Assembly (NCBI GenBank): GCA_937146765.1
Contig: CAKZRP010000067.1
Span: 123,216-187,215, forward strand
From: an uncultured Paracoccaceae bacterium
GTDB lineage: Bacteria; Pseudomonadota; Alphaproteobacteria; Rhodobacterales; Rhodobacteraceae
Length of the DNA: 64,000 nucleotides
Reading direction: 5' to 3'
In this document: positions 53,753 to 63,725 of the stretch, piece by piece
Position numbering within the stretch: position 1 is the stretch's first letter
Layout of the letters: every line of letters begins with the position of its first letter
Made by a program: the position numbers and the translations under genes
Notes under the pieces: generated by a model
Databases searched by the model: none
Told to the model about the DNA's origin: nothing
Seen by the model: only the letters and a program-made list of their open reading frames with translations

Positions 53753-54370
53753 ATGCTGAGAAACATCGCCATTCTGGCCTTTGCCGCCATTGCTGCCCTC
53801 CTGGGGGGGATCTGGTACATGACCCTGCGCGGCGGTGACGATGCTTTTGCCCAATGTCGCGGCAGTACCGTTGCCGGGGGAAGTGACGCCATAGGTGGGC
53901 CCTTTGAACTGTTGAACAGCAAGGGTGACACGGTGACCGACAAGGATGTGATCACTGAACCTGCGCTGGTCTATTTCGGCTATACCTTCTGCCCGGACGT
54001 CTGCCCGCTCGACACAGCTCGCAATGCCGAGGCGGTGGACGTGCTGGCATCCCGCGGCTATTCGACCACGCCGGTCTTCATCTCCATCGACCCCAAGCGG
54101 GATACCCCCGAGGTGGTCGGAGATTTTGCCTATAACCTCCATGAAAAGATGATTGGCCTCACCGGCTCGCCCGAGCAGGTGAAAGCGGCAAGCCAGGCCT
54201 ACAAGACCTATTACAAGGCACAGGACGGCGATGAGGATTACTATCTCGTCGATCATACGACGATGACCTATCTGGTATTGCCGGAGCAGGGCTTCGTTGA
54301 TTTCTTCCGTCGCGATGTGACGCCGGAGCAGATGGCAGACCGGGTCGCCTGTTTCATCGACAACAGCTGA
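53753..54370 (+). CDS. senC: SCO1/SenC/PrrC family copper protein
   Basis: LVYFGYTFCPDVCPLDTARNAEAVDVL CxxxC; divergent from regB. Confidence 0.93.
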   Translation: MLRNIAILAFAAIAALLGGIWYMTLRGGDDAFAQCRGSTVAGGSDAIGGPFELLNSKGDTVTDKDVITEPALVYFGYTFCPDVCPLDTARNAEAVDVLASRGYSTTPVFISIDPKRDTPEVVGDFAYNLHEKMIGLTGSPEQVKAASQAYKTYYKAQDGDEDYYLVDHTTMTYLVLPEQGFVDFFRRDVTPEQMADRVACFIDNS

Positions 54371-54464
54371 TCCTGCCCACCGAAACACCCTATATTTGAC
54401 GTTTCAGGCGCGCGACGTAATATCTGTGCAAGCCCCTATGCGCCTGACGCTGGAAGGAAGAAGA

Positions 54465-55019
54465 ATGCCCGAAGCAGCCCAGCCCGAGATCGGACCTGAC
54501 CCCTCGCTCCTATTGGTAGATGACGACGAACCGTTTCTGCGCCGACTGGCCAAGGCAATGGAAAAACGCGGGTTTGCGGTGGAGACGGCAGGGTCCGTCG
54601 CGGAAGGGCGTGCCATCGCCACCGCGCGTCCGCCGGCCTTTGCCGTTGTCGACCTGCGGCTTGAGGATGGTAACGGTCTCGATGTGGTGGAGGTGCTGCG
54701 CGAGGCGCGACCCGACAGCCGCGTGGTGGTTCTGACCGGATATGGCGCTATTGCCACCGCCGTGGCTGCAGTCAAGATCGGCGCCACCGATTACCTCTCC
54801 AAACCCGCCGATGCCACCGACATCACCAATGCGCTGCTGGCCAATGGTGAAGCCCTGCCGCCGCCACCGGAAAACCCGATGAGCGCGGACCGCGTGCGGT
54901 GGGAGCATATCCAGCGGGTCTACGAACTCTGCGACCGCAATGTCTCGGAAACCGCGCGACGGCTCAACATGCACCGCAGGACCCTGCAACGCATCCTCGC
55001 CAAGCGCAGCCCGAAGTAA
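54465..55019 (+). CDS. regA: Response regulator RegA/PrrA/ActR
   Basis: LLVDDDEPFLRRLAKAMEKRGF; C-terminal Fis-type HTH VYELCDRNVSETARRLNMHRRTLQRILAKRSPK. Confidence 0.95.
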   Translation: MPEAAQPEIGPDPSLLLVDDDEPFLRRLAKAMEKRGFAVETAGSVAEGRAIATARPPAFAVVDLRLEDGNGLDVVEVLREARPDSRVVVLTGYGAIATAVAAVKIGATDYLSKPADATDITNALLANGEALPPPPENPMSADRVRWEHIQRVYELCDRNVSETARRLNMHRRTLQRILAKRSPK

Positions 55020-55022
55020 GCG

Positions 55023-56246
55023 GTGGCGATGCGGGACGGTGCTGACCTCGACCCGGCTCTGCCGCCCTCGCCCAGGGGCGGCTGGTCAGAAAGCCTGCTG
55101 ACCCTGCGCGACGCCATCGTGGTGCCGCCGGTCGAAAGCGGCATGGTGCAGGAAGCCGGGCTTCTGCACGCCGATGGCCGCTATTGTGCCGAAGGTGCGC
55201 TCTGGCGGCGGCACCGACCGATCACCATTGCACCCCCGCAGCCCACTGGGCCCTGCGAACGGATTTCCGGTCGATGGCTCTGGGGCGGTGTGCTCTGGGC
55301 GCATTTCGGCCATTTCCTGGTGGAAAGCACCTCGCGTCTCTGGGCGCTGGCGGAACTGGACAGGGCGAAGGACGGGCCGGTGGAGGGGGTTCTGTTCATC
55401 CCCAAACGTCCCGCGGTGGGCGAGGAGGTGCGCGGCTTTCAGCGCGAGTTCCTGAGCCTGCTGCAAAAGGACCTGCCGATCCGGGTAGTCGCAGGTTCGG
55501 CGGCGCGGGTGGAGAACCTGGTGGTGCCCGGTCAGGGTTTTGGTCTCGGTGCGATCACCGAGGGCACTGACAAGTACCGAAGCGCTATCCACAAGAGGTT
55601 TGCCTTGGATATCGCGGCCGAAGGACCGGAGAAGATCTATATCTCCCGCTCGCGACTGGGTCTCGGCAAGGGCGGTCTTCTGGGCGAGGAACAGCTTGAA
55701 GACCTGCTGGCAGCCGAGGGCTACGAGATCTTCCATCCGCAGGAACACAGTCTCAGCACCCAACTGGCCCGGTACAAGGCAGCGCGCCAGGTGATCGCGG
55801 CGGATGGCTCTGCACTTCATCTTTACGCGATGGTCGGACGCCCGGATCAGAAGGTGGCCATGGTGCTGCGCCGCAAGTCAACCGCCCATACGCTGCTGAC
55901 TGAAAACGTCCGCCATTTCTGCAATAGCGACCCGCTGGTGATCGGCGCGCTGCGAACCGAATGGATGCCGCGCAACCATCAGCGCTCCAGCCGCCTCAGT
56001 TTTGGCGAACTCGATCATTCGGTGATCGGCAAGGCGCTGAAATCGGCGGGGTTCATCTCCGGAGGGGACGACTGGCCGGTTCTCAGCGATCAGGCGCGCG
56101 CGCAGATCCTGCAGGACAAGGGGATCAGGAGCGACCGTTTTGTCGAATCGCCGGAGTTCCTGCGCGCCCGCATCCGCGAGATGCGTCGGGTGCGACGGGA
56201 GCGGCGGGCACAAGACGCCGCATCCCCGCCAGAGCGTTCCGATTAA
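55023..56246 (+). CDS. Glycosyltransferase family 61-like protein
   Basis: GVLWAHFGHFLVESTSRLWAL...KIYISRSRLGLGKGGLLGEEQLEDLLAAEGYEIFHPQEHSLSTQLARYKAARQVIAADGSALH, GT61/DUF563 pattern. Confidence 0.8.
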   Translation: MAMRDGADLDPALPPSPRGGWSESLLTLRDAIVVPPVESGMVQEAGLLHADGRYCAEGALWRRHRPITIAPPQPTGPCERISGRWLWGGVLWAHFGHFLVESTSRLWALAELDRAKDGPVEGVLFIPKRPAVGEEVRGFQREFLSLLQKDLPIRVVAGSAARVENLVVPGQGFGLGAITEGTDKYRSAIHKRFALDIAAEGPEKIYISRSRLGLGKGGLLGEEQLEDLLAAEGYEIFHPQEHSLSTQLARYKAARQVIAADGSALHLYAMVGRPDQKVAMVLRRKSTAHTLLTENVRHFCNSDPLVIGALRTEWMPRNHQRSSRLSFGELDHSVIGKALKSAGFISGGDDWPVLSDQARAQILQDKGIRSDRFVESPEFLRARIREMRRVRRERRAQDAASPPERSD

Positions 56247-56839
56247 AGCTGCGCCAGAAGATCCGCATGGCGGGCAACGAAGTCGCGGCGCACCTCCACC
56301 GGCGGGCGCAGATGGATGTCGAGCCCCTCGATCAGTTCGGCATCGGGGCGGCCAAAGAACTTTGTGGCCTCAGCCTCGGAAAACCCGGCAATCTGCACCG
56401 CTTCCATCCAGGCGGAGACCTTGTCGGCCCGCTTGATCTGCGCCTTCACCGTCTTCGGCAGCGCCGCAGGCAGGCCAAAGCGGATGTGGATGGCCGCAGT
56501 GAGCCGAGCATCGAGCTCGCCATAGCCGGTGCCGACCGCGGCCTTCACCGGCGAGATCATGTCGCCGATGACATATTCGGGCGCGTCGTGCAGGAGCGCG
56601 GCCAACTGCCATTTCACCGGAGCCTTGGGGAAAAGACGGCCGTGGATCACCTCGACCAGCAGCGAATGCTCGGCCACCGAATAGGCAAAATCCCCGCGTG
56701 TCTGCCCGTTCCAGCGCGCGACAAAGGCCAGCCCATGGGCGATGTCCTCAATTTCGATATCAAAGGGCGTCGGGTCGAGCAGGTCGAGGCGACGACCGGA
56801 GAGCATCCTTTGCCAGGCGCGGGGCGGTTTGGAGGGCAT
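56243..56839 (-). CDS. HD domain phosphohydrolase (YfbR-like)
   Basis: YSVAEHSLLVEVI...AALLHDAPEYVIGDMISPVK HD motif. Confidence 0.87.
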   Translation of the reverse strand: MPSKPPRAWQRMLSGRRLDLLDPTPFDIEIEDIAHGLAFVARWNGQTRGDFAYSVAEHSLLVEVIHGRLFPKAPVKWQLAALLHDAPEYVIGDMISPVKAAVGTGYGELDARLTAAIHIRFGLPAALPKTVKAQIKRADKVSAWMEAVQIAGFSEAEATKFFGRPDAELIEGLDIHLRPPVEVRRDFVARHADLLAQL

Positions 56840-57072
56840 GGAGCGATCTTTCTGGTCCCGTGGAATGGGCCTTAGCTACCCCCGGCGCAACCGGGTTGCA
56901 AACCCGCAGTGGCAGAGATTTTGCCCTGCATCGGCGCCACTGGGCACGCGAAGGTGATGGCGGAGAGATTGAAAACGGGGCGGACCGAGCTCAGATTCAT
57001 ACCATGTGAAAGGGGCCTGTCCCCGACAAGACGTGCCCTTTTCCGGACTTCGCTCAGGAAAGGAGCACTGAA

Positions 57073-57387
57073 ATGTTCAAACGTCTCATCACTAGCGCCC
57101 TGGTCTTCGGGATGGCCGCGATTGCCCCGCCCGTTGCGGCACAGAACTGCGCCCCGCGCGACGTCGTGGTCGAGCGGCTGAGCAAGAGTTTCGGCGAGCG
57201 CCTCAGTTCGGCCGGACTTCAGCCGATGCGTCCGGTCAGCGTGATCGTCGAAATCTGGTCCTCGGCTGAAACTGGCAGTTTCACGGTGCTGTTCTCGCAC
57301 CCCAACGGCATGAGCTGCCTGATTGCCTCCGGACAGGACTATTTCACCATCGGCGAACCGGATCTGCCTCCCGATCCGGCCAGTTGA
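57073..57387 (+). CDS. Small secreted protein of unknown function
   Basis: MFKRLITSALVFGMAAIAPPVAAQN signal peptide; GAAAGGAGC upstream RBS. Confidence 0.72.
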   Translation: MFKRLITSALVFGMAAIAPPVAAQNCAPRDVVVERLSKSFGERLSSAGLQPMRPVSVIVEIWSSAETGSFTVLFSHPNGMSCLIASGQDYFTIGEPDLPPDPAS

Positions 57388-57496
57388 GACCCGCTCCGCT
57401 GGGGAATTTCAGCCACGCATCTTCGTTGCTTATCAACCATTGCGATGATACCTCCCGAAGCCAAGTAACCTGTGGACATTTGAAACGGAGCAGAAA

Positions 57497-58882
57497 ATGG
57501 CCGGAGACTATATCGTCAAGGACATCGCGCTGGCGGGCTTTGGCCGCAAAGAGCTGGACATCGCCGAAACGGAAATGCCGGGTCTGATGGCACTGCGCGA
57601 AGAATTCGGTACCTCGAAACCACTGGCAGGCGCGCGTATCGTCGGCTCGCTGCACATGACGATCCAGACCGCCGTTCTGATCGAGACCCTGGTGGCTCTG
57701 GGCGCGGATGTGCGCTGGGCCTCCTGCAACATCTTCTCGACCCAGGACCACGCGGCGGCAGCCATTGCCGAAGCAGGCATTCCTGTCTTTGCTATCAAGG
57801 GCCAGAGCCTTGAAGAGCATTGGGACTATCTCGACAAATCCTTCCAATTCCCCGAAGGCCCGAACCTGATCCTCGATGATGGTGGCGATGCGACGCTCTA
57901 CATCCTGCTCGGCGCCCGTGCCGAAGCCGGAGAGGAGATCATCCCGGTGCCGACCTCGGAAGAGGAAGCGGTGATCAAGGAGCAGATCAAGAAGCGGATG
58001 CAGCAGTCTCCGGGCTGGTTCACCCAAATGCGCGAACAGATCGTGGGGGTCTCCGAGGAAACCACCACCGGTGTGCACCGCCTCTATGAGCTGGTGAAAC
58101 AGGGCCAGCTGCCCTTCCCGGCGATCAACGTGAACGATTCCGTGACCAAGTCGAAATTCGACAACAAATACGGCTGCAAAGAGAGCCTCGTGGACGGGAT
58201 CCGCCGCGCCACCGACACCATGATGGCCGGCAAGGTGGCTGTGGTCTGTGGCTATGGCGACGTGGGCAAGGGCTCTGCCGCCTCCCTGCGTGGCGCGGGC
58301 GCACGGGTGAAAATCACCGAAGCCGACCCGATCTGCGCGCTGCAGGCCGCTATGGACGGGTTTGAAGTGGTGCTCCTGGAAGAATCGCTGGATGCGGACA
58401 TCTTCATCACCACCACCGGCAACAAGGACATCATCCGCATCGAGCATATGCGCGAGATGAAGGACATGGCCATCGTCGGCAACATCGGCCATTTCGACAA
58501 CGAGATCCAGGTCGCGGCGCTGAAGAACCACAAGTGGACCAATATCAAGGAACAGGTGGACATGATCGAGATGCCCTCGGGCAACCGGATCATCCTTCTG
58601 TCCGAAGGCCGCCTGCTGAACCTCGGCAATGCCACCGGCCACCCGTCCTTCGTGATGTCCGCCTCTTTCACCAACCAGGTTCTGGCGCAGATCGAACTCT
58701 GGACCCGCGGTGACAGTTACGAGAACAAGGTCTACATCCTGCCCAAGCATCTCGACGAGAAAGTGGCGGCGCTGCACCTCGGTCGGGTGGGCGCGAAGCT
58801 GACCAAGCTGACCCCGGAGCAGGCGGCCTATATCGGCGTGAAGCCGGAGGGCCCGTTCAAGCCGGAGCATTACCGCTACTGA
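57497..58882 (+). CDS. ahcY: Adenosylhomocysteinase
   Basis: [29 protein letters not shown]...[15 protein letters not shown]...[13 protein letters not shown]. Confidence 0.98.
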   Translation: MAGDYIVKDIALAGFGRKELDIAETEMPGLMALREEFGTSKPLAGARIVGSLHMTIQTAVLIETLVALGADVRWASCNIFSTQDHAAAAIAEAGIPVFAIKGQSLEEHWDYLDKSFQFPEGPNLILDDGGDATLYILLGARAEAGEEIIPVPTSEEEAVIKEQIKKRMQQSPGWFTQMREQIVGVSEETTTGVHRLYELVKQGQLPFPAINVNDSVTKSKFDNKYGCKESLVDGIRRATDTMMAGKVAVVCGYGDVGKGSAASLRGAGARVKITEADPICALQAAMDGFEVVLLEESLDADIFITTTGNKDIIRIEHMREMKDMAIVGNIGHFDNEIQVAALKNHKWTNIKEQVDMIEMPSGNRIILLSEGRLLNLGNATGHPSFVMSASFTNQVLAQIELWTRGDSYENKVYILPKHLDEKVAALHLGRVGAKLTKLTPEQAAYIGVKPEGPFKPEHYRY

Positions 58883-58905
58883 TCTGCGCAGCGGATCTGT
58901 GGAAG

Positions 58906-58932
58906 AACCCGGCCTTGGAGCCGGGTTTTTTC
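58906..58932 (+). terminator. Rho-independent terminator of ahcY
   Basis: AACCCGGC-cttgga-GCCGGGTT followed by TTTTC. Confidence 0.85.
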
Positions 58933-59119
58933 GTATCCCGGGATGGGGACGGACGCTGGTTCCTGCGGAACCTCGCCCCGCCCGCCATCCCAATCACGCC
59001 GGATCTGACGCGAAGGACGGGGAAAAAACCCTTTGTGGCTCGGGGAAAGCGACTTACCGTCACGCTACAGCAATTTTGAGGCTTTGATATTGGCCGGTAA
59101 CTGACGGGAGACTTCGACC

Positions 59120-59461
59120 ATGGGAAAGCGTGAAGACCTGATTGCGCACTACGCAGAGGACCTGAAGACGAAATGCGGGATGGAGCCCGACATGGATCTT
59201 CTCACCAAGGTGACCATCGGCTGTGGGCCGGCGATCTACAACGCGGATGCCTCCACCGTGGCTTCGAGCCAGGCGGAGGAGCTGGAGACGGTGAAGACCA
59301 ACTTCCTGATCAAGAAGCTAGGGCTCGCCGATGGGCCGGAGCTGATGGCGGCGATCGAGAAAGTGGTCGAGACCTATGGCAAGTCCGAGCGCAACAAATA
59401 CCGCGCCGTGGTCTATTACATGTTGACCAAACATTTCGGCAAAGAGGCTGTCTACGGCTGA
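59120..59461 (+). CDS. DUF2853 family protein
   Basis: MGKREDLIAHYAEDLKTKCGMEPDMDLLTKVTIGCGPAIYNADASTVASSQAEELETVKTNFL. Confidence 0.85.
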   Translation: MGKREDLIAHYAEDLKTKCGMEPDMDLLTKVTIGCGPAIYNADASTVASSQAEELETVKTNFLIKKLGLADGPELMAAIEKVVETYGKSERNKYRAVVYYMLTKHFGKEAVYG

Positions 59462-59642
59462 GGCAGGGCCAATTTGTCCATCCAGCAGGCATCCACATGC
59501 CAGTTTGATCAGTCGGTCAGGTTTTAGGAGTATTGTTGGGGCAAAGAAATTGCCTACCCCATCGAACTCCGGATATAGGATCATTGAAGCGCAACTATTG
59601 CGCGAATGGTCCGACGAACACGGTGGGAGTGGGCGTTGAGTG

Positions 59643-59675
59643 AGAAAGGTCACGGCACAGCGCTGTGGCCTTTCT
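59643..59675. terminator. Hairpin downstream of the DUF1761 gene
   Basis: AGAAAGGtcacggCACAGCGCTGTGgCCTTTCT, containing perfect palindrome CACAGCGCTGTG; no long T-tract. Confidence 0.45.
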
Positions 59676-59690
59676 GCGTTCCAAGACCCT

Positions 59691-60086
59691 TCAGAACAGC
59701 ACCAGGACCACGCCCATGATCGCGCAGGCGAGCGTTGCATAGCCACCGTCGATCACGGTCAAGGCACGGGGCCGCATCCCATAGAGATTGTTGAGCGCAA
59801 TCCAGGGCGTGATAAAGAACAAGCCAATTCCGATCCCGCCCATCAGGCCCATGCCGAGGCTGTCGATCCCGGACAGGGTGAAGACGTGGCGCATCATGCC
59901 CGCGACCAGAAGCTGGCAGAGGAAGGCGAGCACGAAGATCAAGGGGGTCTGCCCGCCAGCGGGCTTGCCCGATTCGTCATGCGGCACACCGGCGGCAGTC
60001 ATCCAGGGATCAGAGAGGACACCATAATAGACAGCTCCGGCAGCAAAGGCTGCGGCTGTTGCTGCGATGACGCTGAGAAATTCCAT
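59691..60086 (-). CDS. DUF1761-like membrane protein
   Basis: MEFLSVIAATAAAFAAGAVYYGVLSDPWMTAAGV; four TM segments. Confidence 0.8.
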   Translation of the reverse strand: MEFLSVIAATAAAFAAGAVYYGVLSDPWMTAAGVPHDESGKPAGGQTPLIFVLAFLCQLLVAGMMRHVFTLSGIDSLGMGLMGGIGIGLFFITPWIALNNLYGMRPRALTVIDGGYATLACAIMGVVLVLF

Positions 60087-60131
60087 CTTTCCCTCCCCTT
60101 TTCCCTCTGGCGATCGGGCCAGGATGACAGA

Positions 60132-60554
60132 TCACTCCGGGTCGGTCTGCCCCATTCTGCAGATCTCGCGCCATTCGGCTTCGGTCACTGGCTGTACCGA
60201 GAGGCGGGAGTTCCTGACCAAGACCATCTCTGCCAAGGCGGGCGTGGCCTTGATCTCGTCGAGCGACACGGGCCGGGTGAAGGGTCGAATGGCCTTGATA
60301 TCCACACACTCCCAGCGGGGATCATCGCTGCTGCTGTCCGGGTGCACCTCGGCGCAGACCTCAACGATACCGACCACGGATTTCTCCGTCAGCGAATGGT
60401 AGAAGAACCCGCGATCGCCGAGTTTCATGGCCCGCATGAAATTGCGGGCCTGATAGTTGCGCACGCCATTCCATTCCTCGCCCGCATCGCCCTTGGCCAG
60501 CTGGTCGTCCCAGCCCCAGGTGTTGGGTTCGGATTTGAACAGCCAATAGGCCAT
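60132..60554 (-). CDS. EVE domain protein
   Basis: MAYWLFKSEPNTWGWDDQLAKGDAGEEWNGVRNYQARNFMRAMKLGDRGFFYHS. Confidence 0.92.
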   Translation of the reverse strand: MAYWLFKSEPNTWGWDDQLAKGDAGEEWNGVRNYQARNFMRAMKLGDRGFFYHSLTEKSVVGIVEVCAEVHPDSSSDDPRWECVDIKAIRPFTRPVSLDEIKATPALAEMVLVRNSRLSVQPVTEAEWREICRMGQTDPE

Positions 60555-60826
60555 CAGCCGATGACCTTCTTCCAGGTGATCAACTCGACCGCCTCAAACA
60601 GGCCTGCCTTATTGTAGGGATCATTGGCGGCCCATTCCTCGCCCGCGGCCATGTCCTCGACGTCGAGAATGACAAGCGAGCCGGCCATATCGCCGTTCTG
60701 ATCCAGAAGAGGGCCCGCCTGCGCAACCACGCCGGTCTCGTTGATATAGGCGAGATGCGCCTCCCGATTGTCGAGACGGGTTTGCAGGTGGTTCGGTTTA
60801 TCGCGGGCAATCAATGCAATGAGCAT
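60554..60826 (-). CDS. YciI-like protein
   Basis: MLIALIARDKPNHLQTRLDNREAHLAYINE...AGSLVILDVEDMAAGEEWAANDPYNKAGLFE; start at 60826. Confidence 0.9.
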   Translation of the reverse strand: MLIALIARDKPNHLQTRLDNREAHLAYINETGVVAQAGPLLDQNGDMAGSLVILDVEDMAAGEEWAANDPYNKAGLFEAVELITWKKVIG

Positions 60827-60827
60827 T

Positions 60828-61790
60828 TTATTCCTCTTTGAGTGGTCTTTTAAGTAAATGAGCCACAGCCTCGCCAATCGTCAACCGTTGATCCAGCAAA
60901 TTGGTTACCGTTTGCGTGATCGGCATATCGAGCCCCATCTCTTTGGCCGCCTTTGCCGTTGCATGCGCGGTTGCGGCACCCTCGACGGTGATCGTGGGGT
61001 CAAAGACCTCACCACGACCGAGGCTGAGGCCAAGGCGGAAGTTGCGCGACTGCTCTGAGCTACAGGTGAGGGTCAAATCCCCAAAGCCGGAAAGCCCAGC
61101 CAGCGTTTCCGGTCGTGCCCCCCGCGCCACGGCAAGGCGCTGCATTTCAGCGTAGCCTCGGGTCATCAGCGCGGCGCGGGCGCTGTCGCCCAGTTGCGCG
61201 CCGATCACAGCCCCGCAGGCAATGGCGATGACGTTCTTCAAGGCGCCACCGACCTCGGCCCCGATCACATCCGTGGTGCGATAGAGGCGCAGGTTCTCGG
61301 TGGAGAGTTGCCTTTGTAGATCGTGGCAGGCCTCGGCATCCTCACAGGCGAGGGTCAGGGCGGTGGGCAATCCGCGCGCGATATCGGCGGCAAAGCTGGG
61401 GCCGGTCAGAAGTGCAATCGTCGCTTCCGGCAGTACATCGCGGATTACTGCAACCGGGCCGAGGCCGGTGTCCAGTTCGATCCCCTTGCAGCAGGCGACG
61501 ATATTGGCATGGGAAAGCGCGGTCTTGTGATCGGTCACAAAGGCGCGCAGCTTCTGCATCGGCACCGCGAGCAGGATCGTTTTGGCCTGTGTGGCCTCTG
61601 CCAGATCGGAGGTGACATGCAGCGTGTCAGGCAAGTTTGCGCCGGGCAGACGGCGGCTGTTTTCCCGCGTCTTTTGCATCTCAGTCGCGTGGCTTTTGTC
61701 GCGGCACCACAGGGTCATTGATGCCTTGCGCGCCAGAGAAATCGCCAGAGCGGTGCCAAAGGCGCCCGCGCCGAGAACTGCGACACTCAT
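60828..61790 (-). CDS. gpsA: Glycerol-3-phosphate dehydrogenase [NAD(P)+]
   Basis: [53 protein letters not shown]. Confidence 0.97.
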   Translation of the reverse strand: MSVAVLGAGAFGTALAISLARKASMTLWCRDKSHATEMQKTRENSRRLPGANLPDTLHVTSDLAEATQAKTILLAVPMQKLRAFVTDHKTALSHANIVACCKGIELDTGLGPVAVIRDVLPEATIALLTGPSFAADIARGLPTALTLACEDAEACHDLQRQLSTENLRLYRTTDVIGAEVGGALKNVIAIACGAVIGAQLGDSARAALMTRGYAEMQRLAVARGARPETLAGLSGFGDLTLTCSSEQSRNFRLGLSLGRGEVFDPTITVEGAATAHATAKAAKEMGLDMPITQTVTNLLDQRLTIGEAVAHLLKRPLKEE

Positions 61791-62884
61791 GCTTTGGCTC
61801 CCTTCTTGCCGCTGCCGAGCAGCGCCGGGCTGGTCTTGTCCAAGGGCCAGCGCGGGCGGGCCATAAGATCCATGCCGTCCTGCGCGCCGGCGCGGTAGCG
61901 CTCCAGCCCGGCATAGGCGATCATCGCCGCATTATCGGTGCACAGCCGGAGGGGCGGCGCGAGGAAATCAGTCTCTAACTCTGAGCAAAGCCCCATCAAA
62001 CCGGCACGGATCGCGGTATTGGCGGCCACACCGCCAGCCACAGCCAGCGTTGGTTCTGCGGGATTTTCCGCGAGGTACAGGACCAAAGCGCGGCGAGTCT
62101 TCTCGACCAGCGTGTCCACGACGGCGACCTGAAACCCCGCGCAGAGATCGGCGCGGTCCTGACGGGTCAGCCCGCCCTTTTCCGCCACGATCTGATCCCG
62201 CATCCGCATCAATGCGGTCTTGAGGCCGGAGAAGGACAGGTTGCAGTCGGGCCGATCCAGCAAGGGGCGCGGAAAACGGAACCGTTTGGGATCGCCCTGT
62301 TCCGCCTCCGCCTGCACCGAGGGGCCGCCCGGCTGCGGCAGACCCAACAGGCGCGCGGTCTTGTCAAAGGCCTCGCCGGGGGCGTCGTCGATGGTGCCGC
62401 CGAGGCGGGTGAAGTCTTCCGGCCCGCGTGCAATCAGATATTGGCAATGACCGCCGGAGACCAGCAACATCAGGTAGGGGTAGGAGACCCCATCCGTGAG
62501 CCGCGGCGTCAGCGCGTGCCCAGCGAGGTGATTGACCCCGACCAGCGGCAGTCCCTTTGCCGCCGCGATCCCCTTGGCGCACATCACGCCGGACATCACG
62601 CCGCCGATCAGCCCCGGTCCTGCCGTCACCGCAATCGCGTCAAGATCATCGAGGCTAAGACCCGCCTTCGCCAGCGCCTCACGCACGCAGGTGTCGAGTT
62701 TTTCCGCATGGGCGCGGGCGGCAATCTCCGGCACCACGCCCCCAAAGGCACTATGCAGCTCGGTCTGGCCAAAGACCACCGAGGAGAGAATTTCCGCCGC
62801 CTCCCCCTCGCGCTGCCGCACGATGGCGGCGGCGGTATCGTCACAGCTGCTTTCCAGCCCCAGAAAGGTGAGCGTTTGCGTCAT
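61787..62884 (-). CDS. tsaD: tRNA N6-threonylcarbamoyladenosine transferase TsaD
   Basis: [17 protein letters not shown]...[13 protein letters not shown]; start at 62884, not the 63304 track start. Confidence 0.97.
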   Translation of the reverse strand: MTQTLTFLGLESSCDDTAAAIVRQREGEAAEILSSVVFGQTELHSAFGGVVPEIAARAHAEKLDTCVREALAKAGLSLDDLDAIAVTAGPGLIGGVMSGVMCAKGIAAAKGLPLVGVNHLAGHALTPRLTDGVSYPYLMLLVSGGHCQYLIARGPEDFTRLGGTIDDAPGEAFDKTARLLGLPQPGGPSVQAEAEQGDPKRFRFPRPLLDRPDCNLSFSGLKTALMRMRDQIVAEKGGLTRQDRADLCAGFQVAVVDTLVEKTRRALVLYLAENPAEPTLAVAGGVAANTAIRAGLMGLCSELETDFLAPPLRLCTDNAAMIAYAGLERYRAGAQDGMDLMARPRWPLDKTSPALLGSGKKGAKA

Positions 62885-62958
62885 TGGCCTACCGTTGCAT
62901 CCATTCCCCTTGGGGGCTACCACCAAGAGGTAGTGCAAACAATCCCGGGAGCGTAGCG

Positions 62959-63702
62959 GTGCCTGACGCAAAGCCAGCCCCAGTCTTGCTGATGACACGC
63001 CCCGAAGGCGCGGCGTCGCGCTTCCTGAAGCTGTTGCCAGCGGATTTGCTGATCCGATTGCAGGTCGTGTCCTCACCGCTGATGGAGATTGTATCCTTGG
63101 CGGATCCGTTGGACCTGACCGGGGTCGCGATGGTTCTCTTTTCCTCGGGCGAAGGCGTTCGGGTGGCATCCGAAAAGACCGACCTGCGGCGCCCCGCTTT
63201 CTGCGTCGGCGCCGGAACAACTGCCGCGGCGCAGGCTTTGGGGTGGCAGGCGCGCTGTGCGGGGGAAACCGCGGATGCCCTGGTCGAGACGCTGAGCGCC
63301 GCAATGCCGCAGGGTCGAATTCTGCACCTGCATGGCGCCCATACCCGCGGTCGGATTGTGGAACGGTTGGTGCACGACGGGATCGACTGCCACGGTCAGA
63401 CGCTTTATCGGCAAGACCTGTTGCCGCTCACAGATGTTGCAAAACAGGTGCTTAGGGCGCAGTCCCCTGTCATTGTGCCGCTTTTTTCACCTCGAACGGC
63501 TGCCCATTTTGCGAGCCTTTGCCCTGATCCGGCGCATTTGACGATGATTGCGATGAGCGAGGCGGTTGCCCAGGCCTTGCCGCGCTTGCAATGTGAGGCG
63601 CTACACGTAAGTAAGGCGCCGACCGCATTGGCCATGGCGGAAATGCTGCGCGATGTCGCATGGTCATTGGTGCGGGTTGAGACGGGCCGACCCGCAGACT
63701 AG
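62959..63702 (+). CDS. hemD: Uroporphyrinogen-III synthase
   Basis: [19 protein letters not shown]...[15 protein letters not shown] start at 62959; divergent from tsaD as commonly seen in alphaproteobacteria. Confidence 0.82.
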   Translation: MPDAKPAPVLLMTRPEGAASRFLKLLPADLLIRLQVVSSPLMEIVSLADPLDLTGVAMVLFSSGEGVRVASEKTDLRRPAFCVGAGTTAAAQALGWQARCAGETADALVETLSAAMPQGRILHLHGAHTRGRIVERLVHDGIDCHGQTLYRQDLLPLTDVAKQVLRAQSPVIVPLFSPRTAAHFASLCPDPAHLTMIAMSEAVAQALPRLQCEALHVSKAPTALAMAEMLRDVAWSLVRVETGRPAD

Positions 63703-63725
63703 GGTCAATGTGAAGCGGAGAGCGC

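Noticed and set aside
57388-57496. Possible SAM/SAH riboswitch upstream of ahcY
   Set aside because: No recognisable conserved core of known SAM/SAH riboswitch classes by eye; would need an Infernal search.
57344-58993. 549-aa minus-strand ORF opposite ahcY
   Set aside because: Shadow ORF; ahcY is unambiguous.
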